From the NCBI GenBank assembly GCA_016786615.1, contig JAEUVX010000014.1, positions 62,001 to 126,000 of the forward strand: a stretch of DNA of 64,000 bases, read 5' to 3'. The position numbers and the translations under genes were made by a program. Of this stretch, positions 8,872 to 17,645 are shown one piece after another (the stretch's first letter is position 1; every line of letters starts with the position of its first letter). Origin of the DNA: Flavipsychrobacter sp. GTDB lineage: Bacteria; Bacteroidota; Bacteroidia; Chitinophagales; Chitinophagaceae. The notes beneath the pieces are model-generated. The model was not told where the DNA came from. It was given only the letters and a program-made list of their open reading frames with translations, and did no database searches.

Positions 8872-10025
8872 TGCAAAAACGTATTGTATCGATAGATATC
8901 CTGCGTGGTATCGTAATGATAATAATGGCGCTGGACCATACGCGTGATTATTTCAGTAATTACTTCAATAATCCTACCGATTTGGAACATGCGAGCACTG
9001 CTATGTTTTTTACCCGCTGGATAACGCATTTTTGTGCACCGATATTTATCTTCCTGTCAGGCACCAGTGCATACTTGTCTTTAAGTAAAGGAAAGACAAA
9101 AAAAGAGGCTTCGTTATTCTTATTGAAAAGAGGTGTTTGGCTATTGATTCTTGAAGTGACAATAGTTCGTTTGGGTTGGATGTTCAATTTTGATGTGCTG
9201 CACCCTGTAGGGCAGGTGATATGGGCTATTGGCTGGAGTATGATATGTCTTGCGGCATTAATTCACCTGCCCCGCTGGCTGATACTTACAGTAAGTTTTG
9301 CTATGATATTCGGCCACAACCTGCTTGATGGCATACATGCAGAACAGTTTGGTGATAATGCATTGTTGTGGAGAATAGTACATGAGTTTGGTTATACACA
9401 ACTTGGGGATGATGCAGGGCTGATGATAATATATCCGCTTGTGCCATGGATTGGTGTAATGGCTGCAGGATATTGCTTTGGTGGCATTATGCAGATGGAA
9501 CAGGCAAAGCGTGATAAGGTGTTGTATAGAATAGGTATAGGCGCTATTGTGCTATTTATTGTATTGCGCTATACCAATGTGTATGGTGATGCTTCTGAAT
9601 GGGAAATGCAGGATTACTGGTGGAGGACAATACTATCATTTATCAATTGCTCGAAGTATCCGCCATCATTACTATATCTGCTGATGACGATAGGGCCTGC
9701 TATTGCTGTTTTGCCATTGCTTGAAAAGGTAAATAACAAGTTGACAAATGTTTTCTCTGTATATGGGAAAGTGCCCATGTTCTACTACATACTGCACATA
9801 TACCTGATACACGCTATGGCTATATTAGTTGCTGTGCTGATGAATGTACCGACAGGCTATTTTACTGATAGCGAAAAAATATTCAGCCCGAAACCGGGTT
9901 GGGGTTTCGGGCTGCCAATGGTGTATTGTTTCTGGTTGCTGGCTGTCGGGTTATTATACTTGCCTTGCCGATGGTTCATGCAAGTGAAGCAGAACCATAA
10001 AAAATGGTGGTTAAGCTATTTGTAA
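8859..10025 (+). CDS. DUF1624 heparan-alpha-glucosaminide N-acetyltransferase-like membrane protein
   Basis: A 388-residue polytopic membrane protein with about ten hydrophobic segments. The N-terminal block RIVSIDILRGIVMIIMALDHTRD is the hallmark of the DUF1624/YeiB-like family, in which the Asp-His pair in the first helix is conserved. Human HGSNAT, which moves acetyl groups across the lysosomal membrane, is a distant relative; the bacterial substrate is unknown. It overlaps aat by 13 bases, but no functional link is evident. Its TAA stop directly abuts the stop of the convergent tex gene with no space for a terminator. Confidence 0.87.
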   Translation: MATLVQKRIVSIDILRGIVMIIMALDHTRDYFSNYFNNPTDLEHASTAMFFTRWITHFCAPIFIFLSGTSAYLSLSKGKTKKEASLFLLKRGVWLLILEVTIVRLGWMFNFDVLHPVGQVIWAIGWSMICLAALIHLPRWLILTVSFAMIFGHNLLDGIHAEQFGDNALLWRIVHEFGYTQLGDDAGLMIIYPLVPWIGVMAAGYCFGGIMQMEQAKRDKVLYRIGIGAIVLFIVLRYTNVYGDASEWEMQDYWWRTILSFINCSKYPPSLLYLLMTIGPAIAVLPLLEKVNNKLTNVFSVYGKVPMFYYILHIYLIHAMAILVAVLMNVPTGYFTDSEKIFSPKPGWGFGLPMVYCFWLLAVGLLYLPCRWFMQVKQNHKKWWLSYL

Positions 10026-12278
10026 TTACTTGCCGAATTTTTTCTTAAGCAAGCTAAGTGCATCACCCATATTCATATTGCCCAGGTCTTTTTCTTTTGG
10101 TTGTTCGTTTCTTCTGTTGTTGCCGCCACCACTGTTGTGTGGTCTTGATTGTCTTGCAGGTGCTTCCATTGTTTGTTTGATGGACAGCGCTATGCGTTTG
10201 CGGGCAGTGTCAACTTCCAATACTTTTACATTTACTTTCTGATTCAGCTTTAGTGCCTCATTCGGGTCTGTAATGTAAGTGTGAGAAATCTCTGATACGT
10301 GTACAAGCCCATCTTGTTTTACGCCAATATCAACAAATGCACCAAAGCGGGTAAGATTAGTAACAACCCCCGGTACAATCATTCCAACATGCACGTCTTC
10401 TATGCTGTATATGTTTGCGAACTCAAACGCCTGTGCTTCGCTACGAGGGTCGAGGCCGGGTTTTTTCAATTCATTCAGTATGTCTTTTATGGTGTGCTCA
10501 CCAATAGTTTCCGAGATGTATTTTTTAGTGTCTAATTGTTTTACAATTTCTTCGTTCCCAATCAGTGTTTTAACGTCAAGCCCCATATCCGTAGCCATTT
10601 TAGCAACTACATCATATACCTCCGGGTGTACAGCACTTCCATCAAGCGGGTTATCACCTTCTTTTATGCGAAGAAAACCTGCACATTGTTCGTATGCTTT
10701 ATTGCCAAGGCGAGGCACTTTCAGTAATTGTTTGCGGGAAGTAAAGCCACCGATTTCATCGCGGTATTTTACAATATTATCTGCAATTGATGGGCCAATA
10801 CCACTTACATAACTCAGCAGGTGTTTGCTGGCAGTATTCAGGTTCACACCCACAAGGTTCACACAGCTTACCACTGTTTGGTCAAGACGTTCTTTTAAAC
10901 GTACTTGGTTTACATCGTGCTGATACTGTCCTACACCAATGCTCTTAGGGTCAATTTTTACAAGTTCTGCCAATGGATCCATCAACCTGCGACCTATACT
11001 TACAGCGCCACGTACTGTAATATCCTGTTCCGGAAATTCTTCACGGGCTATTTCTGATGCGGAGTAGATAGATGCACCATCTTCATTTACAAGGAACATC
11101 GGCAACCCCAGATTCAGCTTCTTAATAAACTGTTCTGTTTCCCTGCCTGCAGTGCCGTCGCCAACTGCAATGCTCTGTATGTCGTATTGTTTTACCAGTG
11201 CGCGGATTTTATGTTCCGCATCTGCAAGCCTGCCCGGCTCGTGTATATATATCAGGTCTGTTTTCTTCAGGCTGCCTTTATCGTCAAGGCAAACAATTTT
11301 ACAGCCAGTGCGGTAGCCAGGGTCAACAGCAAGTGTGCGCTTACCACCCAATGGAGAACTCAGCAATAATTGGCGCAGGTTTTCTGCAAACACATTAATA
11401 GCTTCTTCGTCACCTTTTGTTTTCAATGCCATACGGAACTCGCTTTCAAGGCTCGGTTGCAGTAAACGCCTGTATGCATCTTTACAAGCTTTTGTTACCT
11501 GTTCACCGGCATAATTATTTGCTTTCACGTATATTTTTTCAATACTTGCCAGGGCATCTTCCTCAACCGGTGCAATGCTCATACGCAATATGCCTTCCAT
11601 AAAACCACGCATTACAGCAAGTATGCGGTGCGATGGTATTTTGCTTACAGGTTCAGAGAAGTCGTAGTAGTCTTTGTATTTAACGCCTTCTGTTTCTTTG
11701 TCGGCCAGTACTTTACTTTGTACGGTCGCACTGTCTTCAAACAGTTTACGCATTTTAGCACGTACTGTAGCATCTTCATTGATGGTTTCTGCTATAATAT
11801 CTCTTGCGCCTTGCAGTGCTTCTTCAGCAGTTTTTACATTTTCTGTAATGAAATTTGCAGCCTCATCAAGCGGTATGATATTGCCTTGATCCAATATCAT
11901 AAGTGCTAATGGCTCCAATCCATTTTCACGCGCTGTCTGTGCTTTGGTTTTGCGCTTTGGCTTGTAAGGCAGGTATATATCTTCCAGTTCGGCAAGTGTT
12001 GTTGCTTTGTTTATTTTTTCCTGCAGCGCTTCAGTCATTTTGCCCTGCTCGGTAATCGTCTTTTCTATAAAAGCTTTTCTGTCTGAAAACTCCTGTTGGA
12101 ATTTGGCTTCGTCTTGTATGTTTTGTATTTGTACTTCGTCGAGCGCGCCGGTTTTGTCTTTACGGTAACGAGCTATAAATGGAATAGTTGCACCTTCATT
12201 CAGTAATTCCAGTACTGCGGTTACTTGTTGTTGGCTGATATTCAGTTTCGCGGATACACCGCCTGCAAATGCTATCAT
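10026..12278 (-). CDS. tex: Tex family RNA-binding transcription accessory protein
   Basis: A 750-residue relative of the eukaryotic Spt6 core. In order it has the N-terminal helical region (ATIPFIARYRKD near residue 35), a YqgF/RNase H-like domain (LAVDPGYRTGCK near 320), helix-hairpin-helix repeats (LLSYVSGIGPSIADNIV near 490) and a C-terminal S1 RNA-binding domain (GMIVPGVVTNLTRFGAFVDIG near 640). The last 40 residues are a low-complexity Arg/Asn/Gly tail followed by a short helix. It binds nucleic acid and affects transcription and stress tolerance in other bacteria. Full family length, ATG start. Single gene, convergent with the DUF1624 gene and divergent from the HEAT-like gene. Confidence 0.95.
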   Translation of the reverse strand: MIAFAGGVSAKLNISQQQVTAVLELLNEGATIPFIARYRKDKTGALDEVQIQNIQDEAKFQQEFSDRKAFIEKTITEQGKMTEALQEKINKATTLAELEDIYLPYKPKRKTKAQTARENGLEPLALMILDQGNIIPLDEAANFITENVKTAEEALQGARDIIAETINEDATVRAKMRKLFEDSATVQSKVLADKETEGVKYKDYYDFSEPVSKIPSHRILAVMRGFMEGILRMSIAPVEEDALASIEKIYVKANNYAGEQVTKACKDAYRRLLQPSLESEFRMALKTKGDEEAINVFAENLRQLLLSSPLGGKRTLAVDPGYRTGCKIVCLDDKGSLKKTDLIYIHEPGRLADAEHKIRALVKQYDIQSIAVGDGTAGRETEQFIKKLNLGLPMFLVNEDGASIYSASEIAREEFPEQDITVRGAVSIGRRLMDPLAELVKIDPKSIGVGQYQHDVNQVRLKERLDQTVVSCVNLVGVNLNTASKHLLSYVSGIGPSIADNIVKYRDEIGGFTSRKQLLKVPRLGNKAYEQCAGFLRIKEGDNPLDGSAVHPEVYDVVAKMATDMGLDVKTLIGNEEIVKQLDTKKYISETIGEHTIKDILNELKKPGLDPRSEAQAFEFANIYSIEDVHVGMIVPGVVTNLTRFGAFVDIGVKQDGLVHVSEISHTYITDPNEALKLNQKVNVKVLEVDTARKRIALSIKQTMEAPARQSRPHNSGGGNNRRNEQPKEKDLGNMNMGDALSLLKKKFGK

Positions 12279-12354
12279 AGTCTAAATTTCTTGCGCTGCG
12301 AATGTAATCGCCCGTTTTGAAATCAAAAAAGAAAATCTTTCCTAATATTTGTAT

Positions 12355-12876
12355 ATGGATATAAGGGCAGCATTGCTGAAGGAACATTCGCGAGAACAAG
12401 CTGAAAAAATTGCTAAATGGATTGGGAAAAAGCCTGACAGGTTTGCAATGTTTATAGATTTGTTTCTGCACGATGAGTATAAGGTAGTGCAGCGGGCTGC
12501 CTGGGTGCTGAGTGTGGTAGCAGAAAAGCACTATGAATTGGCTGAACCCTGGTTGCCACAAATGATAGCCAAAATGCAGGAGCCTGGTGTACATATGGCT
12601 GTAAAACGGAATGTAGTGAGGATACTGCAGTTTCTGGAAATACCCGAAGAGCTGCATGGTGATGTTATGAATGTATGTTTTGATATGCTGGCCGACCCGA
12701 AAGAAACAATTGCAGTGAGGGCATTTTCAATGACAGTACTGGCAAACCTTGCCAAACACTATCCCGATATCAAACATGAGTTGATTGCAATGATTGAAAG
12801 CCAGTTGGAATCAGGAGCAAGTGCAGGGTTTACTAATCGCGGGTTAAAGACGATTGCAGCTTTAACAAAACAATAG
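12355..12876 (+). CDS. HEAT-repeat-like protein of unknown function
   Basis: A 173-residue cytoplasmic protein, all helical by composition, with successive segments of the HEAT/adenylate-cyclase-associated type: VVQRAAWVLSVVAEKH, AVKRNVVRILQFLEIP and AVRAFSMTVLANLAKHYPDI. These suggest four or so HEAT hairpins that would form a binding surface. I do not recognise a specific family. The ATG at 12355 is chosen over the TTG at 12349. A -7-like AATATTTG ends at 12351, only three bases before this ATG, so the transcript may be almost leaderless or start further in. Confidence 0.75.
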   Translation: MDIRAALLKEHSREQAEKIAKWIGKKPDRFAMFIDLFLHDEYKVVQRAAWVLSVVAEKHYELAEPWLPQMIAKMQEPGVHMAVKRNVVRILQFLEIPEELHGDVMNVCFDMLADPKETIAVRAFSMTVLANLAKHYPDIKHELIAMIESQLESGASAGFTNRGLKTIAALTKQ

Positions 12877-12884
12877 ATTATGCA

Positions 12885-12918
12885 TTGGAATAAAAGTGTG
12901 GTTGCACAGTTATTTTTG
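12885..12918 (+). promoter_or_regulatory. Promoter of the T9SS cargo gene at 12935
   Basis: TATTTTTG at 12911-12918 matches the TAnnTTTG -7 consensus. A TTG at 12885-12887 stands 23 bases upstream as a possible -33 element. The match argues for the ATG at 12935 and against the upstream in-frame start at 12896. Confidence 0.6.
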
Positions 12919-12934
12919 GCAAAACCACTTTGTT

Positions 12935-14293
12935 ATGAAAAAACTAGTACTGCTTTCAATGATGTTTTCTGTCACATCATTTGCCCAAACCATACCTGTA
13001 GGCAACTTTGAAAACTGGACAATTACAGCGTATGACGATTTGCCAGCACCATGGTACACATCCAATCAGTTTACCGTTGCAGATTATGGTGTTGCAACAA
13101 CAAAAAAAGTTACCGGCTTCAGCAGTACAAATGCAATAAGGATAGAAACGTATGTTTCAGGGACTGATACTGTGCCCGGATATTTCACTAATACTGAGGA
13201 TGACCCTACTGCTGGCGAGGGTGGTATGCCTTATTCTCAACAACCTAATGCTATAGAAGGATATTACAGGTACAACTTGCCGGGTAATGATAGTGCAGTG
13301 CTGATGATAATATTTAAGAAAAACGGGAGTATTGTAAGTAACGATATTATAAAAATTAAAGGGACAGGAAGTTTGTCAACATTTACAGCATTTAATTATC
13401 CATTGTCATTAAGCGTGGTGCCCGACTCGGTAGTGATATTAGGTATATCGAGCAATTTCATTGACGGAATAGGTGTAAATGGTAGTAGTTGGATAGAGTT
13501 TGATTCTTTAAAGTTTACCGGGCCGGGGGTAACTCAGGCAATACCTAACGGCACATTTGAGCAATGGAATAGTAAAAGTGAGGAAGTGCCTGATGATTGG
13601 CAAGTGTCAGGAGATATAACACGCAGTACTGATAAGTATGCTGGCAGCTATGCGGCAAAACTGGTAACCAGTGATGATGGGTCAGGTGGAGAGGAAAGTG
13701 CTGAATTAACGAGAACCTTATCTTATAGTAATAATACACACGATACACTTACAGGTTATTACAAATACAATCCCTCAGCACCGGGTGATTCCGCTATGAT
13801 AGCACTTATGTTTTTTAATGGTGGCTTCCCGATAGGTTCAGGATATATTGTGTCATTACCACCTGTTAGTAACTACACCAAATTCACAATTCCGATTAAA
13901 GTTACTTCATCTGTTGACCAGGCATTTATCAGTATTTATTCCAGCGGCTATTTTGGTACGCCGGCTATAGGATCGGAGTTGTATATAGACGATATGAAAA
14001 TAACACAGGGTAGCACATCTGTAAACGAACCGGGTGTCAGACAGCCCGATATTGCAGTATATCCGAATCCTGCTAAAGACATCGTGACTGTAAATATTAA
14101 TAATATTGGTTCAGAGGAATTGACACTTGTAGTATTTGATAATATGGGTAAACAGGTAGCCATTCGCAACGCAAGCATCGGCAAGCAAAATGTACATATC
14201 CCAATAGGCAATTTGCCTGTAGGTACTTATACGTTGATGGTTCAGTCTTCGAATGGTACTATATTATGTAAAAAACAGATAGTCAAACAATAA
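12935..14293 (+). CDS. Secreted T9SS cargo protein with two beta-sandwich modules
   Basis: A secreted protein of about 452 residues. The signal peptide is MKKLVLLSMMFSVTSFAQ. Two similar modules follow, each opening with a short motif (PVGNFENW near residue 20 and IPNGTFEQW near 205), rich in aromatic and Thr/Ser residues and with jelly-roll-like spacing; such modules in Bacteroidota often bind carbohydrate. The last 70 residues (VYPNPAKDIVTV, then LPVGTYTLMVQSS) are a T9SS type A sorting domain. No catalytic motif is seen. It is a single gene with its own promoter and is followed by two hairpins. Function beyond export is unknown. Confidence 0.85.
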   Translation: MKKLVLLSMMFSVTSFAQTIPVGNFENWTITAYDDLPAPWYTSNQFTVADYGVATTKKVTGFSSTNAIRIETYVSGTDTVPGYFTNTEDDPTAGEGGMPYSQQPNAIEGYYRYNLPGNDSAVLMIIFKKNGSIVSNDIIKIKGTGSLSTFTAFNYPLSLSVVPDSVVILGISSNFIDGIGVNGSSWIEFDSLKFTGPGVTQAIPNGTFEQWNSKSEEVPDDWQVSGDITRSTDKYAGSYAAKLVTSDDGSGGEESAELTRTLSYSNNTHDTLTGYYKYNPSAPGDSAMIALMFFNGGFPIGSGYIVSLPPVSNYTKFTIPIKVTSSVDQAFISIYSSGYFGTPAIGSELYIDDMKITQGSTSVNEPGVRQPDIAVYPNPAKDIVTVNINNIGSEELTLVVFDNMGKQVAIRNASIGKQNVHIPIGNLPVGTYTLMVQSSNGTILCKKQIVKQ

Positions 14294-14317
14294 TAAAGCT
14301 AATTTGTTTTAATATAA

Positions 14318-14370
14318 AGGGGCGTTCAGCCCCTCTATATGTATAGTCAGGTTCTGACTAATGTTTTTTT
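14318..14370 (+). terminator. Tandem hairpins ending the T9SS cargo transcript
   Basis: Two hairpins in a row: AGGGGC/GCCCCT with a five-base loop (14318-14334), then TAGTCAG/CTGACTA with a GTT loop (14344-14360) followed by a run of seven T. The second has the form of an intrinsic terminator. Its T run leads straight into the -33 element of the rpsF promoter. Confidence 0.7.
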
Positions 14371-14401
14371 GCGTTATATCAACAATATTTTATTACCTTT
14401 G
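14368..14401 (+). promoter_or_regulatory. Promoter of rpsF-rpsR-rplI
   Basis: TTTG at 14368-14371, a 22-base spacer and TACCTTTG at 14394-14401, a perfect -7 match. The start of transcription would fall near 14406, leaving a leader of about 95 bases before rpsF. Confidence 0.8.
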
Positions 14402-14405
14402 CAGT

Positions 14406-14474
14406 CCCAAAATTTATTCGGCTGTCAAAACCCTCGGGTCTAGATATCCAAAAGTTGTTTGCCGGATAATTGGG
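14406..14474 (+). promoter_or_regulatory. Structured leader of rpsF, candidate S6:S18 autoregulatory element
   Basis: Nearly the whole leader folds on itself: CCCAA, TTAT and CGGC on the 5' side (14406-14422) pair with GCCG, ATAA and TTGGG on the 3' side (14461-14474), with a small asymmetric loop and an apical region of 38 bases. The 3' arm carries a CCG next to the stem. In many bacteria the S6:S18 complex binds a hairpin with a CCG element in the rpsF leader and represses its own operon; assignment here rests on position and fold only. Confidence 0.5.
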
Positions 14475-14501
14475 ATTATTTTTTAACTATTTAAAGTTTT
14501 T

Positions 14502-14861
14502 ATGGCAACACAAAACCTTCAAAGCTATGAGCTGATGGTAATCTTTACGCCTGTATTGGCTGAAGATGAGTACAAAGCAGCTCAGAAGAAGTTCGCGGAC
14601 TTCATCAAAGAAAATGGTGGTGAAATTGTACACCAGGATGCATGGGGATTACGTTCATTAGCTTACCCCATCGACAAAAAAACAACAGGTCTTTATTGGG
14701 TGCTTGAGTACAAAGCCGCAACAGACGTAAACGCTAAACTGGAAATCCAGATGAACCGTGATGAAAGCATCATGCGTCATATGGTTACCCGTCTTGACAA
14801 ATACGCTGCAGCTTACAATGCTAAAAAGCGCAACAAACTAGCTGAAACAGCTAATGCTTAA
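14502..14861 (+). CDS. rpsF: Ribosomal protein bS6
   Basis: A small-subunit protein that sits on the platform and binds S18. The 119-residue sequence starts YELMVIFTPVLAEDEYKAA and includes the conserved LAYPIDKKTTGLYWVLEY strand and MNRDESIMRHMVTR, as in other S6 proteins. The C-terminal tail is short and lacks the poly-Glu extension of E. coli. First gene of the rpsF-rpsR-rplI operon, behind a perfect promoter and a folded leader that may provide S6:S18 feedback. Spacing to rpsR is 23 bases. Confidence 0.97.
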   Translation: MATQNLQSYELMVIFTPVLAEDEYKAAQKKFADFIKENGGEIVHQDAWGLRSLAYPIDKKTTGLYWVLEYKAATDVNAKLEIQMNRDESIMRHMVTRLDKYAAAYNAKKRNKLAETANA

Positions 14862-14884
14862 TCATCTTTTAAAAACTTTGAACA

Positions 14885-15151
14885 ATGGCAAAGCAAAATG
14901 ACATTAAATTTTTGACCTCAACCCGCGTAGAAAAGCGCCAGAAGAAATACTGTCGCTTTAAGAAGATGGGGATCAAATACATCGACTATAAAGACGCGGA
15001 ATTCCTGAAAAAATTTGTTAACGAACAAGGTAAAATGCTGCCTCGCCGTATTACCGGTAACTCGCTGAAGTTCCAGCGCAAAGTAGCACATGCTGTTAAA
15101 AAGGCTCGCCAGATGGCATTGATGCCTTATGTTACTGACCTTTTAAAATAG
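14885..15151 (+). CDS. rpsR: Ribosomal protein bS18
   Basis: An 88-residue small-subunit protein, partner of S6. The [18 protein letters not shown] segment, [18 protein letters not shown] and [19 protein letters not shown] are diagnostic. Only one Cys is present in the YCRFK motif, so it is of the zinc-free form. Second gene of the operon; rplI follows after ten bases, so the three genes are surely cotranscribed. Confidence 0.97.
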   Translation: MAKQNDIKFLTSTRVEKRQKKYCRFKKMGIKYIDYKDAEFLKKFVNEQGKMLPRRITGNSLKFQRKVAHAVKKARQMALMPYVTDLLK

Positions 15152-15161
15152 AATTTTAGTC

Positions 15162-15608
15162 ATGCAAGTAATATTAATAAAAGACGTAGACAACCTGGGC
15201 AGTGCCCATGAGCTGGTAGAAGTAAGGCCGGGATATGCCCGCAACTACCTAATACCTCAGAAATATGCTATTGAAGCTAGCGCAAGCAACATGAAAGTGA
15301 TGCTGGAACGCCAAAAACAACTGGCTAAGCGTGAAGCGAAATTGATGGCTGAAATTGCTGATGTAACTAAAGTATTGAAAGCATCACCTGTGAAACTGGG
15401 TGCTAAGCTGGGTACTAACGGCAAAATCTTCGGTTCTGTAACATCTATCCAATTGGCACGCGCTATCCGCGAGCAGAAAGGTTATGAAATAGACCGTCGC
15501 CGTATAACAATTCTTGACGAAGTAAAAGAAGCCGGTTCTTATAAGGCTCAGATAGACTTCGGTAAGGAAAGTGTTATCGAAATAGAATTTGAAGTAGTGG
15601 GCGAATAA
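15162..15608 (+). CDS. rplI: Ribosomal protein bL9
   Basis: A 148-residue large-subunit protein with the usual two-domain form: the N-terminal domain binds 23S rRNA (MQVILIKDVDNLGSAHELV, then VRPGYARNYLIPQKYA), a long connecting helix is rich in Lys and Glu, and a C-terminal domain begins near residue 80 (KLGTNGKIFGSVTSIQLARAI). Length and order are as in the family. Last gene of the operon, ended by a strong 18-pair hairpin. Confidence 0.97.
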   Translation: MQVILIKDVDNLGSAHELVEVRPGYARNYLIPQKYAIEASASNMKVMLERQKQLAKREAKLMAEIADVTKVLKASPVKLGAKLGTNGKIFGSVTSIQLARAIREQKGYEIDRRRITILDEVKEAGSYKAQIDFGKESVIEIEFEVVGE

Positions 15609-15623
15609 TATTGCCTGCAAACA

Positions 15624-15665
15624 ATAAAATAAAAGGGCTGCTGTAATGCAGCCCTTTTATTTTAT
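15624..15665 (+). terminator. Intrinsic terminator of the rpsF operon
   Basis: An 18-base perfect stem (15624-15641 with 15648-15665) around a six-base loop. The GC core is GGGCTGC/GCAGCCC, with an A-rich 5' flank and a T-rich 3' flank. Confidence 0.92.
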
Positions 15666-15691
15666 AATTATAACAAACTGTTATCCCGTCA

Positions 15692-15724
15692 TTGTGCTTG
15701 TCTCATACTAAAAATGTACCTTTG
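15692..15724 (+). promoter_or_regulatory. Promoter of panD
   Basis: TTG at 15692-15694, a 22-base spacer, then TACCTTTG at 15717-15724, a perfect -7 match. It overlaps the upstream in-frame ATG at 15714, which therefore cannot be the start; panD begins at 15732. Confidence 0.75.
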
Positions 15725-15731
15725 CGCCGCT

Positions 15732-16076
15732 ATGCAAATAGAAGTATTAAAGTCTAAAATACACCACGTAAAAATTACAGAGGCTAACCTGAATTATATA
15801 GGTAGTATTACGATAGACGAAGACTTGATGGACGCAGCCAACCTTATTGAAAATGAAAAGGTGCAGGTGTTGAGTATGGATAATGGGTCGCGTCTTGAAA
15901 CTTATGTAATAAAAGGCAAACGCGGCAGCGGTATGATTTGCATGAATGGTCCTGCTGCTCACAAAATAGCTGTTGGGCATACAGTGATAGTAATATCATA
16001 TGCTCATATGGATTTTGAGCTGGCAAAGCAATACAAACCTGCAATCATATTCCCTAAAGAGGGTAATAAACTATAA
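15732..16076 (+). CDS. panD: Aspartate 1-decarboxylase
   Basis: Makes beta-alanine from aspartate for pantothenate and coenzyme A. The 114-residue proenzyme starts [20 protein letters not shown]. The self-cleavage site Gly-Ser is in YIGSITID near residue 24, so the serine becomes the pyruvoyl group, and NGPAAHK near residue 73 is the conserved active-site loop. The start at 15732 follows from the promoter position. Only 17 bases separate it from the next gene, so it probably heads a transcript with the flippase-like and heptose genes. panC is not in the window. Confidence 0.96.
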   Translation: MQIEVLKSKIHHVKITEANLNYIGSITIDEDLMDAANLIENEKVQVLSMDNGSRLETYVIKGKRGSGMICMNGPAAHKIAVGHTVIVISYAHMDFELAKQYKPAIIFPKEGNKL

Positions 16077-16093
16077 TTCTTACCTTTAATAGC

Positions 16094-17083
16094 ATGAAAA
16101 AAAAGACCCTGCTGACGATAATACAATACGTCATATTTCTTGGGTTGGGTATCGGTATCATTTACTGGATGTTCAGTAAGATGACTGCCGAACAAATAGA
16201 TATCATGCTGGATTCGATAAAGCAAACCAGGCTTTGGTATCTGTTGCCGATATTTATCGTAGGTTTTTTTTCTCACTATTTCAGGGCGCTGCGTTGGAAG
16301 CTGATGCTGGAGCCAATGGACATTCGCCCGACCACTACTAATACATTTTTTGCAGTGATGATAGGTTATATAACGAACCTTGTACTTCCCCGCGCGGGCG
16401 AAGTAGCAAAGTGTACGGTATTGGCCCGATATGAAAAAGTGCCGGCGGATAAGATGATTGGAACAATAGTGGCCGAAAGGGCATTTGATGTAGTTTGCCT
16501 GGGTCTGATAACGTTGCTTGCCTTTGTGCTGGAGGCTGATGTAATTGGTAATATGCTGAAAAGTACATTCGGTGGTGTAGCAAATAATACTTCGCTTATA
16601 ATATTATTACTGCTTGCTGGCTTGGCAGGGATAGCCTCGTTAGTGTTTGTATATATTCGATATAAAGAGTCTAAAATCGGCAAATTTATCGGTGGGTTGG
16701 CACAAGGGGTCATGTCAATATTACAATTAAAGAAAAGAGGCCTTTTTTTACTGTATACCATACTTATCTGGGCTATGTATTGGTTCTCTGTTGTGCTTGG
16801 TTTTTGGGCAATGCCTGCAACTGAACACCTGACTTTGTCAATAGCTTTGGTAGTGTTGATAGTAGGTAGTGTAGGTATCATTGCCACACCGGGTGGTATT
16901 GGTGCATACCCTGCATTGGTAGCAAGTGCATTATCGGTATATAATGTTGATGCCAATACACATGGCCAGGCATTTGGATGGGTATCGTGGTCTGTCCAAA
17001 TGGGAATAATTGTAATTTTAGGTGTGTTGTCAATAATATTATTACCTGTGATAAACAGAAAACCTGAAGATGCAAAAGCTTGA
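16094..17083 (+). CDS. Lysylphosphatidylglycerol synthase TM-region (UPF0104/YbhN-like) membrane protein
   Basis: A 329-residue inner-membrane protein with about eight hydrophobic segments, matching the flippase-like domain found in MprF and in the YbhN/AglD proteins. The family motif SHYFRALRWKLML near residue 60, the NLVLPRAGEVAKCTVL segment near 95 and a TPGGIGAYPALV motif near 260 are present. There is no catalytic MprF synthase domain, so a role in lipid movement rather than aminoacylation is likely; the lipid is unknown. It overlaps the next gene by 14 bases and follows panD by 17. Confidence 0.85.
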   Translation: MKKKTLLTIIQYVIFLGLGIGIIYWMFSKMTAEQIDIMLDSIKQTRLWYLLPIFIVGFFSHYFRALRWKLMLEPMDIRPTTTNTFFAVMIGYITNLVLPRAGEVAKCTVLARYEKVPADKMIGTIVAERAFDVVCLGLITLLAFVLEADVIGNMLKSTFGGVANNTSLIILLLLAGLAGIASLVFVYIRYKESKIGKFIGGLAQGVMSILQLKKRGLFLLYTILIWAMYWFSVVLGFWAMPATEHLTLSIALVVLIVGSVGIIATPGGIGAYPALVASALSVYNVDANTHGQAFGWVSWSVQMGIIVILGVLSIILLPVINRKPEDAKA

Positions 17084-17564
17084 TTGGATAAAAAATAAGA
17101 TACTGAGGGACGAAGACTCGCTGCTGCGCCACATCAATATGTGGAAGGCTGCCGGCAAGAAGATAGTTTTCACCAACGGTTGTTTTGATATTTTGCATCA
17201 TGGCCATCTGGACTTACTGGCAAGGGCTGCTGATTTTGGTAATATTCTTATTGTAGCGCTTAATACGGATGCATCTGTAAAAAAACTAAAAGGGGAGGAA
17301 CGCCCTGTAAATCATGAAGAAGACAGGATGTTTCAGATAGCATCTCTGTTATGTGTTGATGTGGTGTGCTTATTTGATGAAGATACCCCGGAACAACTCA
17401 TACAAAAAATCACTCCGGATGTTTTAGTGAAAGGCGGGGATTATAATATCAACACTATAGTTGGTGCCAATCATGTAATGAACAATGGTGGTAAGGTTGA
17501 AATTGTACCTTTTGTACAAGGATACTCCACTACGGGGCTTATTGCCAATATTAAGAAATTGTAA
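17070..17564 (+). CDS. rfaE2: D-glycero-beta-D-manno-heptose 1-phosphate adenylyltransferase
   Basis: A 164-residue nucleotidyltransferase matching the C-terminal half of HldE, which adds AMP to heptose 1-phosphate to give the ADP-heptose used for the lipopolysaccharide core. The cytidylyltransferase-like signature VFTNGCFDILHHGHLDLL (with HHGH) is near residues 33-50; LNTDASVKKLKGEERPV, DVLVKGGDY and GYSTTGLI follow as in the family. The kinase half is absent, so another protein must provide it. An N-terminal helix of about 25 residues precedes the core. It overlaps the flippase-like gene by 14 bases, suggesting a shared envelope role. Confidence 0.9.
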   Translation: MQKLDWIKNKILRDEDSLLRHINMWKAAGKKIVFTNGCFDILHHGHLDLLARAADFGNILIVALNTDASVKKLKGEERPVNHEEDRMFQIASLLCVDVVCLFDEDTPEQLIQKITPDVLVKGGDYNINTIVGANHVMNNGGKVEIVPFVQGYSTTGLIANIKKL

Positions 17565-17587
17565 AATCAGGGTTTTGTATCTTCATG

Positions 17588-17622
17588 TTGCAAGCATTGG
17601 TGAGTAGGAGCTGTTACTTTTG
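17588..17622 (+). promoter_or_regulatory. Promoter of ppk1-ppx
   Basis: TACTTTTG at 17615-17622 matches the -7 consensus; a TTG at 17588-17590 lies 24 bases upstream and another at 17597 only 15 bases upstream. The ppk1 ATG is 24 bases downstream of the -7 box. Confidence 0.6.
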
Positions 17623-17645
17623 CCACTGCAAAAAAAGCTTGTTTG

